Origin: Symsagittifera roscoffensis
Lineage: Eukaryota; Xenacoelomorpha; Acoela; Convolutidae
DNA length: 64,000 nt
Assembly: GCF_963678635.1 (NCBI RefSeq)
Contig: NW_026971273.1
Coordinates: 1-64,000 of the forward strand
Direction: 5' to 3'
Each line of letters opens with the position of its first letter. Positions within the stretch are counted from its first letter, which is position 1. Of the stretch, positions 55,889-64,000 are shown piece after piece. Made by a program: the position numbers and the translations under genes. Under the pieces are notes generated by a model, which worked only from the letters and a program-made list of their open reading frames with translations, was not told where the DNA came from and searched no databases.

Positions 55889-56872
55889 ATGGTTTTAAGT
55901 GATATGGTGGAGTCGCTGGTGGGATTGGATGAGGTAGCGCTGCCAAGAGAGATCGACTTGGTAATCGACATGGATCAAAATTGGATCGACGATCGCTCCG
56001 AACCAGAAGTGGAGTTCGAACCAGAGGTGGATCAGACTCATGAGCAAGAATTAACGAACTTGCGAGTGTTTGAATGGCTCCACGATCTGCCGACGGATCC
56101 TAAAGAGACAATCTTGACGATTCAGGATGTTGATAAAGACGGCATCAAATACGTCAGCCATAGCAATACCGAGTCCAACTGGGTCCCTCCAGATGGCCCT
56201 CTACGCGTTCCGCAATCCAACCTCGATCTGCTCGACTTTGGGCGATCGACGGGGACGTCGAGGGATATTTTTTTCCGGGGAGTGGGGGTAGGACTCACCC
56301 ACACCGAAAATTTGATCATTAAAAAACTAAAATCGGCAAGAGAAACCGGAGAACTGGAGATGGAGGGCGAGAACGCTAAAAAACCACCTTTTGGGCAAAT
56401 TTTTGAAAAATATTTTGACCTACCGAACCATAATTCAAACAATATCGTCATAACGGACAGCGATTTCATACTCACGGAACGTACATGCACTATAGCGATA
56501 ACCGCAGATGTAAGCTTCAAAACAGTACTAGCGGCTGATTTCAAAAGAGAGTATAGGAACATCCAGTTTTTTTGGAAACAGAGGCCTGGTGTGGGAGGGA
56601 TGATAGCGCTGCCCCCTGTTGCATCACAGATACCAGGGAAATATTTGTGTTTCCTGGTTTCTAAGGCCACTGATAGGCAACACGTAGATCCAGAGAGCTT
56701 GATATTGGCCTTGACTCGACTTAGGGATTTTCTGGTTGAGAGAGGAGTGACCTCCCTCTCGTTACCTGTCTATGATCCCAATATGGGAAAGCTACATCCG
56801 AGAGAGTTGTACGCCCTTGTACACGTGATATTTTCAGAAACTGACTTAGAGGCTTACTTACATAAAAAGTAG
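55889..56872 (+). CDS. E3 macro-domain-like accessory ORF
   Basis: An intact 327-codon frame begins with a GTG- or ATG-type start (first ATG-coded Met near the start) just after pol. The N-terminal half is acidic (EPEVEFEPEVDQTHEQE). Residues 185-327 follow the TARG1/OARD1 macro pattern: strand NIVITDSDFILT, strand IAITADVSF with helix VLAADFKREYRN, G-x-V-G loop (PGVGGMIAL), strand KYLCFLVSKATD, helix SLILALTRLRDFLVERGV, strand SLSLP and a final helix ALVHVIFSETDLEAYL. Where OARD1 has GLD this ORF has NMG, with Gly at 300 in place of the catalytic Asp. It may bind ADP-ribose without cleaving it. Assignment is by pattern only. Confidence 0.6.
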   Translation: MVLSDMVESLVGLDEVALPREIDLVIDMDQNWIDDRSEPEVEFEPEVDQTHEQELTNLRVFEWLHDLPTDPKETILTIQDVDKDGIKYVSHSNTESNWVPPDGPLRVPQSNLDLLDFGRSTGTSRDIFFRGVGVGLTHTENLIIKKLKSARETGELEMEGENAKKPPFGQIFEKYFDLPNHNSNNIVITDSDFILTERTCTIAITADVSFKTVLAADFKREYRNIQFFWKQRPGVGGMIALPPVASQIPGKYLCFLVSKATDRQHVDPESLILALTRLRDFLVERGVTSLSLPVYDPNMGKLHPRELYALVHVIFSETDLEAYLHKK

Positions 56873-56875
56873 TAT

Positions 56876-57330
56876 CTGAGCATATGCTAGGAGTTGCATT
56901 CGGCGATAAGTGGTTTTTCTTAAGTTCTTTTTATAGAGATTAGGATTGAGTTAGGTGTTTTAGGGATTATGTTACTAGGGATTATGTTTTTAGTTAATAA
57001 TGTAGATATATGATGTTTATGTGTTTTGTAATTGTTAGGGTATGTTTTATGTGATGTTTGTGTCCTGAAAGGCCTGGAACACTCCAGGCATTGAAGGTGA
57101 CAGTGCGCATTCTTGTTACCTCGATAAGTTTTAAATCAGTAACGAAGAAAAATTTCAATAGGTTGTTTTACAGGAGAAAAATGTGAATGATGTTTTATCC
57201 TGAAAATGGAACTGCGTGAAATGATGGTTTTAAGTCGTGACTTTGTTTTTAAATCTTGATTGATCAAATCTTGTTTATTGAGTCAAACATAACTTGAAGG
57301 AGCTTCACGACACGAGAATCATTACGAAAG
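56876..57330. other. E3 AT-rich linker between accessory ORFs
   Basis: AT-rich, TATG/TGTTTT-rich sequence without a supported ORF, in the same place as 28780-29193 in E2. It may hold transcript-processing signals; none is definite. Confidence 0.4.
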
Positions 57331-57332
57331 AA

Positions 57333-58044
57333 ATGGCTGATACATATGAATTAATGGAATTCCTCTCAGCGAGTCTAGGATTGTGATTTTTTTGTCTCCA
57401 GTTCCTCTCAGCGGCTGATTGATTGTGATTTTACACGAGAAGACCCAGGCTTGGCGATGTTTGTGGTCGCACTCCTCAACGCGTTGGGCCGAGAGGGTCG
57501 AGGGAATCGCCCCACAGAAGTGGTGTTGATGCTGGCCTTCAGTGAGTCTGGGACCGCCGAGAGAGGTCGAAATCGATTGATGAGATGGCGCCGAGGAGAA
57601 ATGTCCAGACACGACTTGGCTCGTGAGCCGGGACTAGGCGAGCAGAGGGATCACCGGCTACGTGAGATGCCCCTGCCTCTTCAGCCTGCGCAGCCGCTCA
57701 TCGGAGCGAAAAGACTAGGTAATGGGCCGAGCCCGTCACACTCAGTAGACTCCCCAACAGCTGCTCCTCCTCTCAAGAGAGTGAAGGTGAGCGAGATCGA
57801 GATACAGACCTCGGAGACGATCGAGACCTTAGAGAAGAAAGAAAGGGATCAGAACGAGCTGTGCGCCAAGCTACAGGAGTACAGGACAATATCTCGAGAA
57901 AGGGACGAATGGAAGAAGAAGTTTGAAGACCTGCAAATAGCTTACAAGGAAGAGGAGATAAAGCATGTGAAGGAACTATATATGGCGAGGGTGAGTCAAG
58001 TGTCACCAGAGGTTCTGGCTACGATGAACTCCTCAGAGCTTTGA
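57333..58044 (+). pseudogene. E3 ORF with charged helical tail
   Basis: The main open frame (57451-58044) reads MFVVALLNALGREGRGNRPT, then EVVLMLAFSE and an Arg/Pro-rich middle. The tail is IETLEKKERDQNELCAKLQE and KKFEDLQIAYKEEEIKHVKE, typical of a coiled coil. The preceding codons from 57333 (MADTYELMEFL) may be the true N-terminus, since E2 has a longer one (MDLAEAYEGPVIDAIYRQLM). The stop TGA is the first TGA of repeat R, so the natural C-terminus is missing and the SGNH module seen in E2 is absent. Confidence 0.55.
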
Positions 58045-58436
58045 ATTGACACCGGTTTTATTTGATATTTTAGAATATGAGTAGCTAGGAAGAGGAAAGG
58101 GTCAATCCATCTCCAATGGATTTAATATAGAACTGTCACCATAATCATAACAAAATAGGGTGTTCGAGCCGTGTTTTTAACAGCAATCGCGTAGTCTGAG
58201 GATCCCAGACTCAGCTATGTGGTTGTATTTGCATGTAAACGAAAGCTGATTAAAATTCGTTGGACTGATGGCCTAAAAATAGTAACTTTTTTCTTAGCCC
58301 TAAACAGACCAGAAAATCAACTGGCAAGGTCGAGACGGTGAAAAACGAGTAGAAATAAGGTAACTGACGCCTGCCAGTCGTTAATACGTACTTTTTCTAC
58401 GCTCCGTCGCTGTGTAGTATTTGGGCGAATGTTACA
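58036..58436. repeat. Dispersed repeat R, copy 2
   Basis: This matches 44168-44532 from CTTTGAATTGACACCGG to GGGCGAATGTTACA, with about 40 extra bases at 58118-58160 (AATATAGAACTGTCACC...). Flanks differ from copy 1 on the right side. Its left edge cuts the E3 charged-tail ORF. Confidence 0.8.
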
Positions 58437-58439
58437 ATG

Positions 58440-58452
58440 TGGTAGCATTGGT
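58440..58452 (+). promoter_or_regulatory. Possible tRNA primer-binding site
   Basis: TGGTAGCATTGG begins three bases after the end of repeat R. Its first eight bases equal the start of the primer-binding site complementary to animal initiator-methionine tRNA (TGGTAGCA...). This spacing and match fit an LTR element whose 5' LTR is repeat R. The match beyond eight bases is poor. Confidence 0.35.
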
Positions 58453-58478
58453 TACCTTATCAATGAACCTTTCAAGAG

Positions 58479-59258
58479 ATGTATCAGTTAACAATGATCC
58501 TAAGTAGAATTCCTCGTCTAATGGTCCCAAACCAGAAAATGAGAAGAGAAATTAAAGACTGGGGCGACTATAAAAAGCTGCCAGAATTAATACCTGAATA
58601 TCCTTTAATTCGAAGGATGTTGCTCCGAGCAGACTCCATATTGGACACTCCCAGGTTGAGAGCGATCAAGGTAAACGAAAGAAGGATGGCGAAAATCTCC
58701 AAATCGGTGGACCCGTGCTTCATAGGCAGAAACGATGCCGTGCTGCAATGCACGCAGTTTGCACATATGGACGCGTCGACGAGGAGAAGGATGAGCAATG
58801 CGGCCGCTCCGAAACCTGGAAGATTTGAGAAAGAATGGGTCAAGTTGGAGCTGGCGCGAAATGTCATGAGAGGCAAGGAAGAAGTGCATGAAGCCGCATT
58901 GATCTTGATGAGTGTGAATCCAGAATTAGCAATAAGTGTGGAACTGCTGACTAGGACTGCCCTAGCCTCCTTTGGCTGTGAGGAAATTAAGATAAAGCAG
59001 ACAGAAAACAATGAAAAGTCAGCTGGCAAGCTAGTCGTGCCGAAGTGTTCAAAAATGAATGACTAGCAAGGGACATCAGGGTCAGGAAAAAACGATGAAC
59101 GAGACGACAAGGAGGAACAAGACTGTAAACCGGAAGAACCGATGGAGCAGGATCCCGACCAAGCGGGACAGGATGACTATAAAGCCTTAACAAGTGGTGT
59201 GTCCAGCCTGGACTTTAATTTCATCGACGATTACAAAGTTGGAACAGAAACATTATAA
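58479..59258 (+). pseudogene. Unknown ORF with acidic tail (E4 ORF a)
   Basis: The frame reads 195 codons to a single TAG at 59064 and then continues in frame to TAA at 59256. The first part is basic and helical (VPNQKMRREIKDWGDYKKLP, then HMDASTRRRMSNAAAPKPGR and ARNVMRGKEEVHEAALILMS). The readthrough part is very acidic (NDERDDKEEQDCKPEEPMEQ, then LDFNFIDDYKVGTETL). A basic body with an acidic tail and a location after a repeat and possible primer site suggest a gag-like protein, but I recognise no family. Confidence 0.4.
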
Positions 59259-59479
59259 GGGAAGACTGAACCAGCGGAAGATGAAACTTCCACGCTGGAA
59301 CCTCCCTCATCCTTCATGAACCTAGGCGGTAACTTTCCGGAGAGGAGCCCTACTGCACGTTTTAAACCATCGTAAATTTTTATTGGAGTCTCTGCGTAGG
59401 AGAAGAATAGAAATCGCATCTCGAGTACTTTTCTTAGGAACCTTGCCAGAAAAAGAGTGGGAAGTTCACCACAGGGATC

Positions 59480-59785
59480 ATGAAAAAAAAACAGGTTGTA
59501 AGATGGACAGATGGACAGAGTTGCTTTTATGGAAGAGTTGTGGACAGTAGTGCAGTGCTGCGGGACCAAGCCGATGTAGAAAACAGGTCTCAACGCACCA
59601 CTGATTCGGAAATCCTTGATAAATTGGATGAATGTGAAGGGAGATCGAGCGAATTGTTGATTGATTTGGCCACTGATGAAAGTGAAGTTAATTCTCTGAT
59701 CAATGCGACGCAACAGGAAAGCAGCGAGGAAGTCGTATACTTAACAACCAGAACTCAAAAGAAACGATGCGATCGAAAATTGTAA
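59480..59785 (+). pseudogene. Unknown fragment (E4 ORF b)
   Basis: The 101-codon frame includes RVVDSSAVLRDQADVENRSQ and EILDKLDECEGRSSELLIDL. It is acidic, helical and without a known motif. It overlaps the next frame by 19 bases, so the two may be one ORF broken by a shift. Confidence 0.3.
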
Positions 59786-60372
59786 TCCACAAGTTCAACG
59801 ACATGAAGATGAACTTGGGCAAAAAAGTGACGTTAAGAAAAACAGGAAAAACCAAAGTGGATTCTGAACTTTCAGCAAAGGATGTCAACTCAGCTAAACG
59901 AAAGCATATCGAAGATGTCATGGGGCAAGGCGATTGCAGATTGTTTGGCACGTCCAGAACGATGACCGATGTAACGATGGTGCCACCCATCCTCATGGCA
60001 GGATTACGATCAGCCAGTTATAGGACCAAGAGGAGTGACCTCACGCTTACTGGAGCTACCTCACAGATGAAATACTCAGCCAATGGAGGAAAGTACCCTT
60101 GGGGGTTCATACCATCTTGCTTGAATCACGGAAAGAGAAGCGTCATAGGACAGCTGACTCCAGTGGCATACAATCGATGGACAGTTTCGGATACCGTCTC
60201 GATTGACGAACCCGCCGTTGGATACATGGAATTGGTGGAGGACAGAAACTCAGCTAGAGGAAACCTGCTCACCCAAAAATTACCTGGAAAAAAGATACAA
60301 GGAACGACGAAGAAGCAAAAGGCGTATGGAACGTTTCTTCCGAAATGTATGCGGAAACGGTGGATAGTTTGA
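59767..60372 (+). pseudogene. Unknown ORF (E4 ORF c)
   Basis: The 201-codon open frame has a basic N-terminus (KFNDMKMNLGKKVTLRKTGK). The middle is rich in Gly, Ser and Thr (GQGDCRLFGTSRTMTDVTMV, then TLTGATSQMKYSANGGKYPW), and TVSDTVSIDEPAVGYMELVE follows. No Cys/His finger, membrane segment or catalytic motif is evident. It could be a structural protein of an element or an integrated virus; I have no basis to choose. Confidence 0.35.
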
Positions 60373-60986
60373 TGAGCTTGCCGTGAAGAGCAAAGGTACT
60401 ACGTCACTTTGAAGAAGAAAAGCGAACAACTCCGAAGATAAACGCTCTAATAGCGATACCGTATGTCAGAACTGAGCTGCAACTCTTATTTGCGTGGTGT
60501 ATGATAGGATTTACTATGGGAGAGTATGAATCGGAAGAAAGGAAAAGGTCGAATGAAGAGAAGGTGCTCTTGATGACGAGTCTGGGAAATGTTATGATCC
60601 GTGAAGGTGCGGCAGTACCATGTAGAAACGAGGAGACACTCTCTGTTTCATCCGGTTCATGTTGGAACAAGTATCGGTACCAGCGCTGAATACTTGTGCG
60701 AAAATGCTGCGAAAGCAGGGATCTAGCGAAAACCTTTCTCTTACAAGTGCTATTGGACCTTCATCGAAGCAAGCAAATGCGAGTGAACATGAAAGAAGCC
60801 GTCAAACTAGAATCATTGAAGAAGATCAATGAAACCCGAATGTTCTCGAACAAGAAGCTTAGGCTCACGAAAGAATCAATGGGAACACTGCTGAAATCCA
60901 GTGAATACTGTGGACCGATCAGAAAAAATTCATACCCTTATGTGTCTGGAATTGTTGGAATGGCAAAAATTTCTTACATGAACTAG
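60373..60986 (+). pseudogene. Unknown fragments (E4 ORF d)
   Basis: Frames 60501-60689 and 60696-60986 look like one helical protein split by a shift. The words are FAWCMIGFTMGEYESEERKR, LLMTSLGNVMIREGAAVPCR, TFLLQVLLDLHRSKQMRVNM and NSYPYVSGIVGMAKISYMN. A continuation of the same protein appears upstream from about 60364. The family is unknown. Confidence 0.35.
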
Positions 60987-61304
60987 GTCATACAAGACTG
61001 TTGCTTCGATTACAAACAAGCGGTGTTGCTGAGCTTCTGGTTGTCATGAGTTTCAACGAGAAGAAACATTGCCAGCCAGCAACTTAAATTGGGACTTGTA
61101 TTTGAAGAAAAGGTGACTGCACCTTCCCTACCGAAATCTGATAACCGCGTGGAGTTTGGTTTGGGTTTCTCAGACGAGTTGCTATAAACGAGCCTGATGG
61201 TGTTGTGGGAGTTATTAAAACTATTATGGTATCAGAGTCCAAATGCTGATTCGATATTACGAGCAATACATGATGTGCAAAGATAATTATACTCAGATTG
61301 CAAT
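60987..61304. other. Degraded E4 sequence
   Basis: Short open pieces such as LGLVFEEKVTAPSLPKSDNRVEFGLGFSDELL suggest continuation of the unknown coding region with stops. No separate gene. Confidence 0.3.
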
Positions 61305-62025
61305 TTGCGTGAGCTCAACGTCATCTTCAACTTGATGACAACAGACTATAGGAGCAACCGAAAGAACAATGTGGAATTGCCTGGCTGGGGACCAGAAGAC
61401 TCGGTTAAGCCTGGTAGCTGTCTGGCCAGAGTCTGTGGTCTAGAAGGTCATGTGGAACGAGGTCTCAACTGCGTGAAGACACTTGCTAAACAGCACAAGC
61501 GATTAACGGTACTGTTCGAAAACATGGTGATGAAAGCAAAAAGGCAAACATAACTAAATGCAGATTGCCATGGAGAAACTGAAGTTAATCTGGTGACTGC
61601 ACTAGTATTCTACAGCAAGTTTGGTTCTTTAGAGTCACTAATGAATCTACATCAGAATCACAAGATGGCCACAGCCATCAGTGTAGAAGTTTTCAGTGTT
61701 ACAAACCGACCAGAAGCATATTGGAAAATGGAGAGAAGCAATAGAAGTGGAAATGAACATCAGGCAGAGTGAAACGTATCGCAGACCTTCTGATTGCCGA
61801 TGTGCAAAAGCCCATATCAGTACACTTCGTAGCATTGGTTGTAAAGAGTACAAGTGTTATCGTGGATCAAGCCTTCTCAGTACCAAATGTGTTAGATTTG
61901 CGAGAACATCGGAAAAACCTTACGAGTTGCTATGTAAGATGTTTGCCGCAGTTCCAGGAGGAACCACGGATGAGTTAGAATCGATACTGGGAAAGAAGTT
62001 CATGAGATATGCTTTGAACTTGTGA
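61305..62025 (+). pseudogene. Unknown fragments (E4 ORF e)
   Basis: The first frame (to 61553) has LNVIFNLMTTDYRSNRKNNVELPGWGPEDS and LKTLAKQHKR-like helix words. The next stretch reads EVNLVTALVFYSKFGSLESLMNLHQ, and a third frame reads IADLLIADVQKPISVHFVAL and VPNVLDLREHRKNLTSCYVR. The residues form coherent alpha-helical protein when the frames are taken in turn, so a real gene once existed. I do not recognise it. Confidence 0.35.
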
Positions 62026-62580
62026 TATACTTTGTGAATTTGAAAGACACAAAAAGAGAGGATCATTATCGATGGATTATAATGCAGTAGACGAAAATAA
62101 GGAATTCCACCGAGTAATGATGGAAGTAGATCCACAACAGGAAGCGTCGGGGAAGCAAAACTGGAGAAGCCTCATGATGGCACATGATGAATTCCCGTGC
62201 CATTGTTTGCTAAATACATGGTGGTAACCCAGGCGAAATATTCTGGTGTTGATATGGGACTCTGGAGAGCTGCTCTCCATGGTTTTACCAGAATCATCAC
62301 AGCCCACGGGGATAGTGATAGTTGGAGTTGTGATGGCGATTCGATGGCTGGAAGCACATGCTAAGGAGAACAACCGTAAAAAAGCACCGACTAACGAACA
62401 GTTAAGTGAACTTGATTGTCTAAAAGATTTAGATCTTCTTCAGACAATGTGCAAAGTCTTGAAAATTCCGATCGAAGTGAAGAAAAAATGGGACAGAAGA
62501 CGACTGATGCCATGGTTCAAAGCCAACAGGACTGCATGGTTGTACGAGTATGCCAAGAAGCATATGTCGAAGCACAGCAG
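62026..62580 (+). pseudogene. Unknown fragment running into assembly gap (E4 ORF f)
   Basis: Pieces such as IPVPLFAKYMVVTQAKYSGV and DMGLWRAALHGFTRI are followed by the open frame from 62246 with VIVGVVMAIRWLEAHAKENN, LKDLDLLQTMCKVLKIPIEV and RRRLMPWFKANRTAWLYEYA. It is helical and basic near the end. The frame is cut by the run of N. The family is unrecognised. Confidence 0.35.
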
Positions 62581-62780
62581 NNNNNNNNNNNNNNNNNNNN
62601 NNNNNNNNNNNNNNNNNNNNNNNNNNNNNNNNNNNNNNNNNNNNNNNNNNNNNNNNNNNNNNNNNNNNNNNNNNNNNNNNNNNNNNNNNNNNNNNNNNNN
62701 NNNNNNNNNNNNNNNNNNNNNNNNNNNNNNNNNNNNNNNNNNNNNNNNNNNNNNNNNNNNNNNNNNNNNNNNNNNNNNNN
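62581..62780. other. Assembly gap (200 N)
   Basis: Exactly 200 N. The true distance is unknown, so the join between the + strand E4 ORFs and the minus-strand BEL/Pao fragment cannot be trusted. Confidence 0.99.
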
Positions 62781-62979
62781 GATGCTCAATGATGTCTTCG
62801 TTCTGTGTCAGTCTCCCGCCTACCTTGATGAGTGCGTCATCAACGAAGGGGTAGAGTCGCAGAAAGGGGCTCTTCTTCGCAACTGATTCGCCGGCGTTCA
62901 AGACTCTGAGCTCATCACTGAAGAATGTAATTTTTTCATTCCGTAATAATCTCAGAACGGCGTTGCATACATTTTTCAA
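62781..62979 (-). pseudogene. BEL/Pao pol fragment, pre-integrase region
   Basis: The minus frame reads NAVLRLLRNEKITFFSDELR, then KKSPFLRLYPFVDDALIKVG and GRLTQNEDIIEH. L.PF.DD..I.VGGRL is the signature just before the integrase zinc domain of BEL/Pao elements. The integrase itself would lie within or beyond the gap. Confidence 0.85.
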
Positions 62980-63425
62980 TGAGTTTGCATGATCGCAACT
63001 CTCATCTTCTGGGTGCTTCTGCTTTCGATGTTTGAGAAAAGCAATAACTTATAGGGGAGGGAACTACTTATAGCTGTTTCATTGTGAATACCAAGATAAG
63101 GAAGTTGAACATTTTTTACTTGAGGAGAAAAATATTGCTAATGTCTATATAATTTCAATATGTTTTTGGCTTGTGCCTGCAGCGGGAACTCAATGCCAGT
63201 ACTACAATACAAAACATCTAAAACGTTGTATCGCAAATTTTGCAAGTTTTTTAGGTTGAGTTTTTGCAATGATCCCCAATCCGGTCTCAATCTGTTCAAA
63301 TCATAGTCATCAGGCTAACCTAACTACTTCTTTTTAATGTGGATCAATTTCAGAAGCTGCTGTGAAATTCTCGATAATTCGATATAAAACTACAGTACAA
63401 ATAAAAGCTATGAAACACGCGTAGA
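62980..63425. other. BEL/Pao deleted interval, no gene seen
   Basis: AT-rich sequence with stops in all frames and no RT palm or RNase H motif. In intact BEL/Pao elements about 1.5-2 kb of RT-RNase H would lie here, so a large deletion or replacement has occurred. Confidence 0.45.
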
Positions 63426-63644
63426 TTAAGTCAAACAATTGAAACAATCTTGAGTGTTTAAATCACTCTTTTGGCGGTTATTCATTTCCATTCCGTTTTT
63501 CATTCCTCTACGTTGCTTACTGCAAGCAACAGTGGCACACACTTTGTTCAAGTTGTTAGCTTGATTCTCCGGTGATTCAAATAGGGTAGCATCGGAACCT
63601 TGGCAGGTGATCAAATAAACTGTCTCGAAGCTTGGAACAACCAT
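63426..63644 (-). pseudogene. BEL/Pao RT fragment 2
   Basis: Just upstream in minus sense the strand reads SLNDALMVVPSFETVYLITC, corresponding to the SLND.L..GP motif of BEL/Pao RT. The frame then leaves the family (KQRRGMKNGMEMNNRQKSDL), so RT is truncated near this point. Confidence 0.65.
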
Positions 63645-63659
63645 CAGTGCATCGTTCAG

Positions 63660-63990
63660 AGAAGTTTAAATACTAGTTAGAGCACTATCGTCAAAATAAA
63701 CTCGTAGCTTTGTTGTTGAAACTATCCTACAGAACTCAATGGTGGGGTAGATAGTAGCTTCTTTCTCTGAAATTGCGAGCTCATCTGGGGGTACAAGTTC
63801 TGAGTGACCCATGTCACGGAAGTCTTTGACGAAGTCCCTGTACTGAGTGCACAAAGCCACATCCTGCTTAAGTTTGCGTTCAGGACTGAAAAATCGTTTG
63901 AGTGCCTCGGTTTTGCACTCACAGAGGGTTCCAATGTTTGTCTTGTAAGGAAAACTTAAAAAGTAGCGACCATCTGACTGAGTTGAGGTT
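63660..63990 (-). pseudogene. BEL/Pao RT N-terminal fragment
   Basis: Two overlapping frames together show LKRFFSPERKLKQDVALCTQ, then YRDFVKDFRDMGHSELVPPD and TTKLRVYFDDSALTS. The Y..F...F..MGH.E motif and TTK.RVVFD.SA block are the start of BEL/Pao RT, running off the window end upstream. One frameshift separates the two. Confidence 0.8.
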
Positions 63991-64000
63991 GTTCTGTCGA

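Larger units (their letters stand above)
44740..58044 (+). mobile_element. E3: younger Gypsy-type element related to E2
   Basis: The element has a leader, gag, protease, RT, RNase H, integrase, a 327-codon macro-like ORF and a charged-tail ORF in one orientation, collinear with E2. Frames are long: a single frame covers most of gag from about 47975 to 49017, another gag-protease from 49822 to 51477, and another RT-RNase H over 522 codons. Breaks are mostly single stops. The E2-type SGNH and terminal genes are missing; the element ends at repeat R. Its leader has single diverged copies of the blocks that are massively amplified in E2. Confidence 0.8.

Noticed and set aside
56122-56670. 182-codon minus-strand ORF opposite the macro-like ORF
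   Set aside because: The + strand frame is conserved in E2 at residue level, while the minus frame is not.
44168-58436. Declaring repeat R the LTR pair of E3
   Set aside because: No target-site duplication, polypurine tract or matching primer site; kept as an open finding instead.
58479-62580. Assigning the E4 ORFs to a viral nucleoprotein or phosphoprotein
   Set aside because: Basic body, acidic tail and helical pieces are suggestive but no family motif could be recognised.
1-64000. tRNA, rRNA or host housekeeping genes
   Set aside because: No cloverleaf box A/B pattern, rRNA core or known host protein was recognised on reading.

Overview
This window is a graveyard of nested and adjacent LTR retrotransposons from an animal genome. 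I see no confident ordinary host gene, rRNA, tRNA or CRISPR array. The evidence for an animal is a BEL/Pao fragment (a superfamily known only from metazoans), several Ty3/Gypsy pol genes, an errantivirus-like element with an envelope-like reading frame, eukaryotic splice signals and a 200-base assembly gap. I cannot name the species or phylum.

Layout. (E1, 1-3590, +) A Ty3/Gypsy remnant: protease end, RT, RNase H, an integrase C-terminal tail and a putative 3' LTR; the integrase core is missing. (E2, about 3600-32140, +) A very large, decayed Gypsy-type element. Its 5' leader (3600-19770) has grown to 16 kb through a 714-bp higher-order tandem repeat with a nested ~30-bp minisatellite and a 5.1/6.5-kb super-duplication that trapped two broken gag starts. 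Gag, protease, RT, RNase H and integrase follow (19774-27700). Four accessory modules come next: a macro-domain-like ORF, a gene with a charged C-terminal half, an SGNH/GDSL-hydrolase-like ORF, and an unrecognised gene. (M, about 33.6-43.8 kb, -) An AT-rich errantivirus-like element: gag with a zinc knuckle, a TARG1/OARD1-like macro domain lying between gag and RT, then RT, RNase H, integrase and envelope-like ORFs. Between its integrase and envelope parts sits an unexplained + strand gene with a predicted intron. (E3, about 44.7-58.04 kb, +) A younger, better preserved relative of E2 with a short leader and long open frames; it keeps the macro-like ORF and the charged-tail ORF and then stops at a repeat. 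(E4, 58.04-62.58 kb, +) A 0.4-kb repeat, a possible primer-binding site and a run of broken ORFs I cannot identify. (62.78-64 kb, -) A BEL/Pao remnant.

The most interesting biology is the accessory gene content. Two unrelated LTR-element lineages here both carry a domain resembling the ADP-ribosylhydrolase TARG1/OARD1 macro fold, one inside the gag-pol region and one as a separate ORF after integrase. The E2/E3 family also carries an SGNH-hydrolase-like ORF. These look like captured enzymes that may remodel ADP-ribosylation or ester-linked modifications during the element life cycle; that role is inference.

Nearly every coding region is broken by stops or frameshifts, so most are listed as pseudogenes. 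Identifications rest on motifs read by eye and on comparing the copies with one another. No database search was run.
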